The notes: generated by a model from the letters alone, not told the origin. 5,524 bases of DNA from Nitrospina sp. (GCA_018665625.1 JABJCF010000532.1:1-5524); one strand, 5' to 3'. Counted from the first letter of the stretch, positions 1 through 5,524 are shown. Made by a program: numbers and translations.

Positions 1-474
1 GAAATTGAAGGCACTGTGGAAAATATTGGTTGGAGAGTTACTCGAATCCGAACTTTTGACAAACGCCCCCTCTATGTTCCAAACTCAGTTTCTTCGCACA
101 TTGCTGTCGAAAATCCCTCTAGGATGTCAAATCGGCGAATAAAAGAAACCATTGGCATTCGTTATGATGATGCCTCCAAAATCGAGATCATCATAAATCA
201 AATCAAAGAAATGCTGAAAAAACATTCGGACATTGACGCTGGAAAAACCCTAATAGTAAACTTCAACTGCTTCGCACCATCTTCATTGGATTTCTTTATT
301 TATACCTTCACCAAAACCACAGACTGGATCGAATTTCACAATGTCAAACAAGACGTTCTTTTAAAAATCATTAAGATTGTTAATGAAAACGGCGCTGAGT
401 TTGCCTTTCCAACATCTACCATGCATCTAGCCAGTCAGGAATTTTTTAATAATCCAGATGCAAATGACCATTAA
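1..474 (+). CDS. MscS-family mechanosensitive ion channel, C-terminal part (5' end outside window)
   Basis: The reading frame is open from the first base and ends at TAA 472-474, giving about 157 residues of a longer inner-membrane protein. MscS-family channels open under membrane tension and release solutes during osmotic downshock. The visible part begins in the cytoplasmic beta domain with the family signature G-T-V-E-N-I-G-W-R, then T-R-I-R-T and L-Y-V-P-N, followed by N-P-S-R and R-R-I-K-E-T-I-G-I-R-Y. The C-terminal alpha/beta domain carries S-S-L-D-F-F-I-Y and the typical late motif E-F-A-F-P-T-S-T near the end. The pore-lining helix and other membrane segments lie to the left of the window. 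An internal GTG at 16 would cut into the conserved domain and is not a credible start. The family is secure; the subfamily (MscS, YnaI-like or YbdG-like) cannot be decided from this part. The stop is 17 bases before the favoured start of the next gene, so co-transcription is likely. Confidence 0.9.
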   Translation, partial: EIEGTVENIGWRVTRIRTFDKRPLYVPNSVSSHIAVENPSRMSNRRIKETIGIRYDDASKIEIIINQIKEMLKKHSDIDAGKTLIVNFNCFAPSSLDFFIYTFTKTTDWIEFHNVKQDVLLKIIKIVNENGAEFAFPTSTMHLASQEFFNNPDANDH

Positions 475-490
475 AAAATATTCTATACAA

Positions 491-1591
491 ATGAAATCAA
501 AAAAATTTCTCTTTCGGATAAGTCTACTTTTTATGCTTCCGGCATTTCTTGTTTCTGCAAATGGCTGCGCAAACCTTGGGCCAACGACATTAAAAAGTGA
601 GCGCAGCAATTATAATTTAGCGGTACAAAAAACCAACGATGAACAGTTACTACTCAATCTGGCGCGTCTTAAATATAGAGACACTCCTTTCTTTATGGAA
701 GTCAGTAGTGTGGCTTCGCAGTTCACACTATCAACTACTGCCAATGCAAGCGCAACGCTACAAGAGGGGGTGAATGGGATTTTTGGTCTGGGCGGATCGG
801 TTGGAGTGACAGAAAAACCAACAGTTACTTATTCCCCCTTACAGGGAGATCAGTTTATTCAACGAGTTCTTTCCCCTCTACCACTGCAAACCATAACACT
901 TTTATTTCATTCTGGCTGGAGCGTAGAAAGAATTTTTCGATTATGTTTTCAAAGAATGAACAATTTAAGAAACGCTCCGGGCGCCTCCGGTCCGACCCCA
1001 AAAAAGGCACCCCAATTTAAAGAATTTATTGAGGCGACAAAACATTTAAGAGAACTCCAATCCCAAGATGTTTTAAATCTTTACTTTCAAAAGCAAAATG
1101 GAATCCCTCAAATTATTTTAAAAATTGCTGAAGAAGGCAAAAGCATGGAAGCCGCAAATAAATTTGCAAGGGCATTAAATGTAGAGCCAGGAAAGGAACA
1201 ATATGTTATTACATTTTCTCCCAAACCGAACGAATCCGATCAAATCAGGGTTGTCACCCGATCGCTCTTAGGGATTTTGTTTTACCTTTCTCAGGCTGTA
1301 GAAGCGCCCGAAGAAGATATTAGAGCGGGTAAGGTCACCCGGACAATTTCTTCATCTGGAAAGGTGTTTGACTGGAAAGAGCTTACTGGAGAATTGCTGA
1401 GAATCAGGTCCAAGTCCCAAAGACCCGAAAATGCAACTTTAATGGTTTTTTATCGAGACACCTGGTTTTACATCGATGATTCCGACCTTAAATCCAAATC
1501 AACATTTTCTTTATTGTCGCAAATATTTTCCCTACAGGCTGGAAAGATAAAAGACAACAGCCCTATCCTCACACTAGGAGTAGGACAATAA
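491..1591 (+). CDS. Uncharacterised exported protein, possible lipoprotein
   Basis: A 366-residue protein of unknown function. The N-terminus is a classic export signal: a basic stretch K-S-K-K-F-L-F-R, a hydrophobic core (residues 10-23), then A-N-G-C with Cys at 26. This could be an imperfect lipobox (Leu is usual at -3, here Ala, and Asn at -2 is unusual), or signal peptidase I could cut after V-S-A at 23. The mature part has a polar segment with N-D-E-Q-L-L-L-N-L-A-R-L-K-Y-R-D (49-64), a Ser/Thr/Gly-rich stretch (72-108), S-P-L-Q-G-D-Q-F (115-122) and a final domain with Y-R-D-T-W-F-Y-I-D-D (321-330). From memory these motifs resemble a widespread family of uncharacterised bacterial lipoproteins, but I could not check. 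I chose ATG 491 because it gives a normal-length signal; ATG 458 is in frame, overlaps the channel gene by 17 bases and adds 11 residues. Neither has a clear ribosome binding site. It probably shares a transcript with the MscS gene. Confidence 0.8.
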   Translation: MKSKKFLFRISLLFMLPAFLVSANGCANLGPTTLKSERSNYNLAVQKTNDEQLLLNLARLKYRDTPFFMEVSSVASQFTLSTTANASATLQEGVNGIFGLGGSVGVTEKPTVTYSPLQGDQFIQRVLSPLPLQTITLLFHSGWSVERIFRLCFQRMNNLRNAPGASGPTPKKAPQFKEFIEATKHLRELQSQDVLNLYFQKQNGIPQIILKIAEEGKSMEAANKFARALNVEPGKEQYVITFSPKPNESDQIRVVTRSLLGILFYLSQAVEAPEEDIRAGKVTRTISSSGKVFDWKELTGELLRIRSKSQRPENATLMVFYRDTWFYIDDSDLKSKSTFSLLSQIFSLQAGKIKDNSPILTLGVGQ

Positions 1592-1598
1592 AACAAAG

Positions 1599-2096
1599 CT
1601 AAAAATCAGTTCTCTTTTTAAGATTGTTTCTTTTCCCCACCAAACTATCAATAAAAAGTTTTCCATTCAGATGGTCTATCTCGTGCTGGACAGCACGCGC
1701 TTCATACCCTTCCATAGAGTAGGTGACATCAGAGCCGAATCCATCCTGAGCTTTTACCACTATATATTTTGAACGGCTAACCTTACCTGTGTAATCAGGA
1801 ACAGAAAGGCAACCTTCTCTTCCAACACTATTTCCTTCATTCGATGTGATTACCGGATTTATTAGAACCAAATGACCGTGATTCTTATGCTGGGGCCGGG
1901 CAGAAACATCGACAATAATAATTCGCTCAAATCGCCCAACCTGAGGAGCGGCAATTCCGACACACCCTGGGAGAGAACTTAGAGTTTCTTCCAAATCAGA
2001 AATAAAACTTACGATTTGATTATTCACGGCCTTTACAAGTTTGGAAACCTGCCGCAACCTTTCATCTGGATAGACCAAAATTTCAAGCTTGGCCAT
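1599..2096 (-). CDS. def: Peptide deformylase
   Basis: A 165-residue metal-dependent hydrolase that removes the formyl group from the N-terminal formyl-methionine of new proteins in the cytoplasm. All three family motifs are present. Motif 1 is G-C-V-G-I-A-A-P-Q (44-52) with the conserved Gln52. Motif 2 is E-G-C-L-S (94-98) with the metal ligand Cys96. Motif 3 is H-E-I-D-H-L (138-143) with metal ligands His138 and His142 and catalytic Glu139. Length fits the family. The start is set at ATG 2096, where M-A-K-L-E-I-L-V-Y-P matches the normal deformylase N-terminus; the frame is open upstream to ATG 2153, but that would overlap the ACT gene by more than 50 bases with unrelated residues. A GGTGGG at 2105-2110, 8 bases before the ATG, can serve as ribosome binding site. 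It is the last gene of the operon, 4 bases after the ACT gene. Oddity: the first Gly of the usual G-x-G-x-A-A-P-Q is Cys45. Confidence 0.95.
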   Translation of the reverse strand: MAKLEILVYPDERLRQVSKLVKAVNNQIVSFISDLEETLSSLPGCVGIAAPQVGRFERIIIVDVSARPQHKNHGHLVLINPVITSNEGNSVGREGCLSVPDYTGKVSRSKYIVVKAQDGFGSDVTYSMEGYEARAVQHEIDHLNGKLFIDSLVGKRNNLKKRTDF

Positions 2097-2100
2097 TGAT

Positions 2101-2625
2101 TTAACCCACCATGGTGTCAATGGGAACCAGATGCACAACAATTTCCTTTTCAATTATTAGAGGTTGCAAACTTTTCTCCAGACTTGCCAGACTGCAATCT
2201 GCGAATCCCTCAATATGCATTATGTAAACCGGTTTTTCCGGACTACCCCCGACATCAGACTCAAGGTTTAGAATATTAAATTTTAATTCTGCCAACGAGC
2301 CCGTTACTGCAGCAACAATACCTGCCTGATCCGCGCCATGGACACTTAACCTGAAATTCGGTTCGACATGATGGTGCAAACCACCTGCAATATTGTCGAC
2401 ATGAACCAACAGTCCCAATTTATCGCATATGGGTTGGAGAAGACTAACAACCCGCTCCTTATCATCCTCCATTTGCAACATGAGCATTACGGTAAAATTG
2501 CCACCCAACCTCGACATCGAGGCTTCCCCTAAATTGCCTCCGGCTTCAAACAAAATACGGCTAACTTCAGAAACGATTCCTGGGCGATCTTTTCCAACCA
2601 AGGTTAGCATGTACCAATTTCGCAT
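2101..2625 (-). CDS. GcvR-like protein with two ACT domains
   Basis: A 174-residue cytoplasmic protein made of two ACT domains, the fold that binds amino acids or other small ligands. Domain 1 covers about residues 4-80 and begins L-T-L-V-G-K-D-R-P-G-I-V (7-18). Domain 2 covers about 91-170 and begins L-S-V-H-G-A-D-Q-A-G-I-V (93-104). The D-R-P-G-I-V and D-Q-A-G-I-V turns after the first strand are the expected ligand-site loops. Size and domain order match GcvR, the accessory repressor of the glycine cleavage operon in enterobacteria; related proteins in other phyla are mostly uncharacterised, so a role in glycine control is inference. There is no DNA-binding domain, so any transcriptional effect would need a partner. 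The ATG is preceded by a strong GAGGGG. The gene is 9 bases after the 85-residue ORF and 4 bases before def, so all three are very likely one transcript. Confidence 0.88.
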   Translation of the reverse strand: MRNWYMLTLVGKDRPGIVSEVSRILFEAGGNLGEASMSRLGGNFTVMLMLQMEDDKERVVSLLQPICDKLGLLVHVDNIAGGLHHHVEPNFRLSVHGADQAGIVAAVTGSLAELKFNILNLESDVGGSPEKPVYIMHIEGFADCSLASLEKSLQPLIIEKEIVVHLVPIDTMVG

Positions 2626-2629
2626 TATT

Positions 2630-2635
2630 CCCCTC
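2630..2635 (-). promoter_or_regulatory. Ribosome binding site of the ACT-domain gene
   Basis: GAGGGG on the minus strand, 4 bases before ATG 2625. Its first G is the last base of the upstream TAG stop (2635-2637), so ribosomes ending the 85-residue ORF finish on top of this site. This supports translational coupling and the chosen start. Confidence 0.7.
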
Positions 2636-2892
2636 TAATCATGAATACTTAATTCGCTCTGGAATAACTCAAGAGCTTCAATTATTCTACCCACAACAAA
2701 TCTTTTTTCGGTCGGGGGGCTAGTCCCGTTGTCAATCGAAACCACAATATATTTTTGATGAAGACTTTGGTTTTGTATGAACGCCGAAACATTTGCCCCC
2801 ATAACAAAACCCGTTCCCCGAACCAATTCTTCTTGAATTGCTTTAATATTGTTCTTCACCAACAAACCATCTTTATTAAATAATTGTTTCAT
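2635..2892 (-). CDS. Hypothetical small protein, first gene of the ACT-deformylase operon
   Basis: An 85-residue protein I do not recognise. It has no signal peptide and no membrane segment, and its composition is that of a soluble cytoplasmic protein. It starts M-K-Q-L-F-N-K-D-G-L-L-V-K, has a central region with G-T-G-F-V-M-G-A-N-V-S-A-F (26-38), a likely strand K-Y-I-V-V-S-I-D (47-54), and ends with an amphipathic, helix-like stretch rich in Glu and Leu. No catalytic or metal-binding pattern is visible. Support for its being real: it exactly fills the space between the promoter region and the ACT gene, its stop overlaps the next ribosome binding site, and it is the first frame of a tightly packed operon. 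Against certainty: it is short, and ATG 2892 has no good Shine-Dalgarno sequence. An internal Met at residue 31 would leave only 55 residues and looks less likely. Confidence 0.6.
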   Translation of the reverse strand: MKQLFNKDGLLVKNNIKAIQEELVRGTGFVMGANVSAFIQNQSLHQKYIVVSIDNGTSPPTEKRFVVGRIIEALELFQSELSIHD

Positions 2893-3110
2893 GGTTCAAA
2901 ATTTAAAATTAATAATTTTTTTAATCGTTAATCTATAACACTAACAAACCCAAAACCGAATTAGAAATATTTACAAAATTTTAGTTCAAATTTTCTATTC
3001 TAACCTCAACCTTATAACCTGTTTTTAGATGGCAATTTAGGTTCTTTTGCGTTAAAGTATATGGCTATATTACTGAGTTATTTAGCTTTATCTACCTTTT
3101 TGGTCTTCGA
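2893..3110. promoter_or_regulatory. Divergent intergenic region with the promoters of the ACT-deformylase operon and cheB
   Basis: These 218 very AT-rich bases separate two divergent starts, so both promoters should lie here. Minus strand: TGTTATAGA (2932-2940) resembles an extended -10 element (TG, one base, TATAGA), about 40 bases before ATG 2892; no good -35 is seen. Plus strand: TATAAC (3013-3018) and TATATT (3066-3071) are -10-like, but neither has a convincing -35 at 16-18 bases. AACCT occurs three times (3002-3006, 3008-3012, 3016-3020) and inverted as AGGTT (3039-3043), possibly a regulator site or chance. No other gene is supported here. Confidence 0.4.
2932..2940 (-). promoter_or_regulatory. 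Candidate extended -10 promoter element for the three-gene operon
   Basis: On the minus strand this reads TGTTATAGA, i.e. TG, one base, then TATAGA (4 of 6 matches to TATAAT). It would give a leader of roughly 30-35 bases before ATG 2892. There is no clear -35 box, which extended -10 promoters can lack. In AT-rich sequence such matches arise easily, so this is tentative. Confidence 0.3.
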
Positions 3111-4202
3111 ATGCGAAAAATAAAAGTACTGGTGGTTGATGATGCAGTTGTTGTGCGGAAAATTGTCACAGACACATTGGGGTCTGATCCTGAATTAGAA
3201 GTTATTGCCACAGCAGCAAACGGCAAAATTGCCCTACAAAAAATTCCATTGCTCAAACCAGATATCTTAACTTTAGATATTGAGATGCCAGAAATGGATG
3301 GTTTGGAAACTCTGGCAGAAGCTCGAAAGCTTTATAAAGATCTTCCAATTATCATGTTCAGCACTCTTACTGAAAGAGGAGGCGCCAAAACTTTAGAAGC
3401 GCTTTCACTGGGAGCAACGGACTACGTTACCAAACCCGCAAACGTGGGAAGTGTGTCTGTTGCCATGCAACGGATTCGTGATGAATTGATTCCAAAAATA
3501 AAAATGTTCTGCTCAAAAAAAGCAGGGCTGGAAGCTCCAGTTGCAGCGATTCCAAAACCAGTAGCCAAAACGTCCGCACCTGTTATTAAAAGACCTGCTC
3601 GTCCACGGCCTCCGAATCAAAAGATAGACATACTCGCAATCGGTGTCTCAACAGGAGGTCCCAATGCATTGGCAGAATTTTTTCCAACACTTCCTGCCGA
3701 CCTTCCTGTTCCCGTTGTCGTTGTACAGCATATGCCACCCTTTTTCACGAAGTTATTGGCCGAAAGGTTATCCGCTAAATCGCCTTTAGAAATTCGAGAA
3801 GGAAAGGCTGGTGAAAAACTAGAACCTGGCCACGCTTGGATCGCACCGGGAGACTTCCATATGGTTCTGGAGAATAAAGCGGATGGAGTTTATTTAAAGA
3901 CCAATCAGGAACCCCAGGAAAACTCCTGTCGGCCTGCAGTTGACCCTTTGTTTCGATCCGTATCAGAGATTTACGGGCCAAGAGTTCTATCGGTTATTTT
4001 CACTGGGATGGGACAAGATGGAATGAAAGGTTGCGAACAGGTTAAAGAAAAAGGGGGCTACGTAATTGTCCAAGACGAAGAAACAAGTGTGGTTTGGGGT
4101 ATGCCTGGCTTTGTTGCCCGGGCAGGATTGGCCGATGAAATACTACCTCTAAATCAAATAGGACCAAAAATAGTCGCGATGCTGAGAAAAAGTAAAATCT
4201 GA
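3111..4202 (+). CDS. cheB: Chemotaxis response regulator protein-glutamate methylesterase/deamidase CheB
   Basis: A complete 363-residue CheB, the usual family length. It removes methyl groups from receptor glutamates and deamidates receptor glutamines, giving adaptation, and is activated by phosphate from CheA. The receiver domain (about 1-125) has the acidic pair Asp10-Asp11, phosphoacceptor Asp56 in L-D-I-E-M-P-E-M-D-G, Ser84 at the switch position and Lys108 in T-K-P. A Pro/Ala/Lys-rich linker spans about 138-170. The methylesterase domain (about 171-360) has Ser180 in G-V-S-T-G-G, His207 in V-Q-H-M-P-P and Asp303 in G-M-G-Q-D-G-M, matching the catalytic triad. ATG 3111 is the only credible start: the frame is open upstream to a TAA at 3015 but has no ATG, GTG or TTG. 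The start has no Shine-Dalgarno sequence, so translation may be modest or depend on the AT-rich leader. It faces cheW-cheA, so it has its own promoter; no cheR is visible. Confidence 0.96.
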   Translation: MRKIKVLVVDDAVVVRKIVTDTLGSDPELEVIATAANGKIALQKIPLLKPDILTLDIEMPEMDGLETLAEARKLYKDLPIIMFSTLTERGGAKTLEALSLGATDYVTKPANVGSVSVAMQRIRDELIPKIKMFCSKKAGLEAPVAAIPKPVAKTSAPVIKRPARPRPPNQKIDILAIGVSTGGPNALAEFFPTLPADLPVPVVVVQHMPPFFTKLLAERLSAKSPLEIREGKAGEKLEPGHAWIAPGDFHMVLENKADGVYLKTNQEPQENSCRPAVDPLFRSVSEIYGPRVLSVIFTGMGQDGMKGCEQVKEKGGYVIVQDEETSVVWGMPGFVARAGLADEILPLNQIGPKIVAMLRKSKI

Positions 4203-4212
4203 TTGCAGCAGT

Positions 4213-4662
4213 TTAACTGGCTACAACCGGGCTGGTATCTACGTTTACCGCTTTCTCCGCATCCAAGATCAATAGCAACTTACCCTCCAGCTTGTAAACC
4301 CCATGCACCAGTTTCCTTACCTCTTCTGGAATGGTCTCAGGGGGTCGCTCATAAACATTATCAGGAACTTCCAGAACATCACCAATCTCATCCACAAGAA
4401 GACTCACCACACTATCGCCGGTTCTAACAACAACATTCATTGGCAGTTGGCCTTCTGGTAGCTTGTCCATTTTCAATCGCTGCCGCAAGTCGATAGCCGT
4501 AATAACCTGGCCCCTAAGGTTGATCAAACCGCGAATTTCTGGAGGTGCCAAGGGAATATGGGTCATCTCCTGATATCGAAAGACCTCTTGGACCGTTTCA
4601 ACACCCACCCCAAAAAAATGACCGTCCAGATAAAATGTGCAAAACTGTTTTTCTTCTGACAT
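4213..4662 (-). CDS. cheW: Chemotaxis adaptor protein CheW
   Basis: A 149-residue single-domain adaptor that bridges chemoreceptors to the CheA kinase at the inner face of the membrane. The order of motifs is that of CheW: an N-terminal strand F-C-T-F-Y-L-D-G with F-G-V-G-V-E-T-V-Q-E-V, then I-P-L-A-P-P-E-I-R-G-L-I-N-L-R-G (36-51) and V-I-T-A-I-D-L-R (53-60), then V-D-E-I-G-D-V-L-E-V (90-99) and a closing L-L-L-I-L-D-A-E-K. The N-L-R-G region is the usual partner-contact segment. No receiver domain is fused, so it is CheW and not CheV. Its ATG overlaps the cheA stop by one base and has an ideal GAGGAGG 7 bases upstream, so cheA and cheW are co-transcribed and probably translationally coupled. 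Its stop lies 10 bases from the stop of convergent cheB. Confidence 0.94.
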   Translation of the reverse strand: MSEEKQFCTFYLDGHFFGVGVETVQEVFRYQEMTHIPLAPPEIRGLINLRGQVITAIDLRQRLKMDKLPEGQLPMNVVVRTGDSVVSLLVDEIGDVLEVPDNVYERPPETIPEEVRKLVHGVYKLEGKLLLILDAEKAVNVDTSPVVAS

Positions 4663-5524
4663 CAGCTAACCTCCTCTGCTATAGCAACGCTGGTTGTTTC
4701 TATCAAGAAACTCGGGTCGGCATCTTGAACGATGGTTTCTATATCGAGCAAATCTGTCACACGGTCTTGCACTACTACCGTTCCGAGAACACCCGGCCGA
4801 TTGGCTCCTCTCTTAACCGTAATGTTTTCTTCAACGATGTCGATGATACGCCCAACTATCAGGCCAACACTTCTTTCGTTGCGAGTGAAGACAACGGCTT
4901 GCATCAATTCGTTGTTTTCACCCTGCCTTTCTGCTCCTTCAACACTGAGATATTTCTTCAGATAAATCAAAGGCATGATTTCACCACGATATTGAACCAC
5001 GTCCTGATCTCCAGATTGCTCAATATCTGATCGTTTAAACTCTTCCAGCCTTGCAACTTCTGAGAGTGGGATGGCAACACGATCATCCTCTTCCAATCCA
5101 AAAACCAACAAGGTCTGACGATCTCCATTCATAGACTGAGAAGAATGACCGACGGCAATGGTTTTTTCCTGATGCTCTGTAATAACTCGGGCTTTTTGCG
5201 CTAATCCCATAACGTCCAGAATCAAAGCCAATTTTCCATCTCCCATAATCGTGGCACCTGAAAAAGCAGCAAGCCCCTTGAGTTGTTCGCCAAGAGGTTT
5301 AACGACAATTTCTTCAGTGTCGCTGATTCCCTCAACAACCAAGCCAAACTGGCGGTCATCAGCATGCAGGACAACAATGTTAATCGCTTCGTCCTCAGAA
5401 ACTCTCTCTAGCTGCAACTCCTCATGCAAGTAAACCAAGGGAAGCAGGTTTCCTCGCAGCCTGTAAACCGGTGCGCCTTGAATTTTCTCTACAGATTTCT
5501 TTGCCTCTTCACCATCCAGACGAA
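4662..5524 (-). CDS. cheA: Chemotaxis histidine kinase CheA, C-terminal part with two CheW-like domains (5' end outside window)
   Basis: The visible 286 residues run from the right edge to TGA at 4662-4664. The first part, V-Y-R-L-R-G-N-L-L-P-L-V-Y-L (19-32) through G-L-V-V-E-G-I-S-D-T-E-E-I-V-V-K-P-L (60-77) and L-A-L-I-L-D-V (98-104), is the typical CheA regulatory (P5) domain that docks CheW and receptors. After a linker (about 108-135) a second CheW-like domain follows: L-L-V-F-G-L (138-143), V-Q-Y-R-G-E-I-M-P-L-I-Y-L (176-188), V-G-L-I-V-G-R-I-I-D-I-V (219-230) and V-T-D-L-L-D-I (255-261). The histidine phosphotransfer, dimerisation and ATPase domains would be upstream, outside the window, so the kinase identity is inferred from P5 and from the cheW and cheB neighbours. 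A stand-alone multi-CheW-domain protein is the alternative. A TTG at 5438 is only an internal codon. The last codons contain the ribosome binding site of cheW. Confidence 0.88.
   Translation of the reverse strand, partial: RLDGEEAKKSVEKIQGAPVYRLRGNLLPLVYLHEELQLERVSEDEAINIVVLHADDRQFGLVVEGISDTEEIVVKPLGEQLKGLAAFSGATIMGDGKLALILDVMGLAQKARVITEHQEKTIAVGHSSQSMNGDRQTLLVFGLEEDDRVAIPLSEVARLEEFKRSDIEQSGDQDVVQYRGEIMPLIYLKKYLSVEGAERQGENNELMQAVVFTRNERSVGLIVGRIIDIVEENITVKRGANRPGVLGTVVVQDRVTDLLDIETIVQDADPSFLIETTSVAIAEEVS
4670..4676 (-). promoter_or_regulatory. Ribosome binding site of cheW inside the cheA 3' end
   Basis: GAGGAGG on the minus strand, 7 bases before ATG 4662. It encodes the Glu-Glu near the CheA C-terminus, and the cheA stop and cheW start overlap as TGATG. 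The perfect spacing fixes the cheW start and suggests coupled translation with a matched output of the two proteins. Confidence 0.85.

Noticed and set aside
427..609. Minus-strand ORF across the MscS/exported-protein junction
   Set aside because: It lies opposite two well-supported genes and has no recognisable motifs.
2097..2153. Upstream extension of deformylase to ATG 2153
   Set aside because: The extra 19 residues do not resemble a deformylase N-terminus and overlap the ACT gene by more than 50 bases; ATG 2096 has a usable ribosome binding site and the expected M-A-K-L-E-I-L start.
2429..2638. Plus-strand ORF opposite the ACT-domain gene
   Set aside because: Antisense to a clear ACT domain and without motifs of its own.
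3053..3079. Possible flagellar-type (sigma-28) promoter before cheB, TAAAGTAT-11-ACTGAGTT
   Set aside because: The first half matches the TAAAGTTT consensus well, but the second half matches GCCGATAA at only 3 of 8 positions, so it is not reported as a site.
3775..3981. Minus-strand ORF inside cheB
   Set aside because: It is antisense to the conserved methylesterase domain; a shadow frame.
4203..5030. Plus-strand ORFs opposite cheW and cheA (4203-4427, 4545-5030, 4732-4965; also 5251-5433)
   Set aside because: They are antisense to strongly supported chemotaxis genes and their translations look like shadow frames, rich in Pro, Ser, Thr and His with no domain pattern.
5436..5438. TTG 5438 as start of a shorter, two-domain CheW protein
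   Set aside because: The frame stays open to the window edge and the residues just upstream (V-Y-R-L-R-G-N-L-L-P) are conserved CheA P5 sequence, so the start lies beyond the window.

Overview
The window looks like ordinary chromosomal DNA of a Gram-negative, chemotactic bacterium of low to moderate GC (roughly 40% by eye). The evidence is an MscS-family channel, a secretion-signal protein with a possible lipobox, and a CheA/CheW/CheB set. The CheB N-terminal sequence style and the CheA with an extra C-terminal CheW-like domain recall deltaproteobacterial, Nitrospinota-like or similar lineages. That placement is an impression and cannot be settled here. I see no tRNA, rRNA, IS element, CRISPR array or phage gene.

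Layout, left to right. (1) 1-1591, plus strand: the 3' end of an MscS-family mechanosensitive channel gene, followed almost without a gap by a gene for an exported, probably membrane-anchored protein of unknown function. (2) 1599-2892, minus strand: a compact three-gene operon reading right to left, with an 85-residue unknown protein, a GcvR-like tandem ACT-domain protein and peptide deformylase. Its genes are 4-9 bases apart. (3) 2893-3110: an AT-rich divergent intergenic region that must hold the promoters of the operon and of cheB. (4) 3111-4202, plus strand: cheB, complete, with intact phosphorylation and catalytic residues. (5) 4213-5524, minus strand: cheW and the C-terminal part of cheA, overlapping by one base; cheA runs off the right edge.

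The chemotaxis genes form one signalling unit. CheA, coupled to receptors through CheW, phosphorylates CheB, which then demethylates or deamidates receptors. Here cheB is transcribed toward cheA-cheW, so it has its own promoter and its 3' end meets that of cheW with 10 bases between stop codons. The middle operon joins deformylation of new proteins with a small-molecule-sensing ACT regulator. No link between the middle operon and chemotaxis is evident.

I found no clearly new system. The points most worth a second look are the uncharacterised exported protein beside MscS, the tandem CheW-like domains at the CheA C-terminus, the 85-residue orphan leading the ACT-deformylase operon, and a Gly-to-Cys change in deformylase motif 1.
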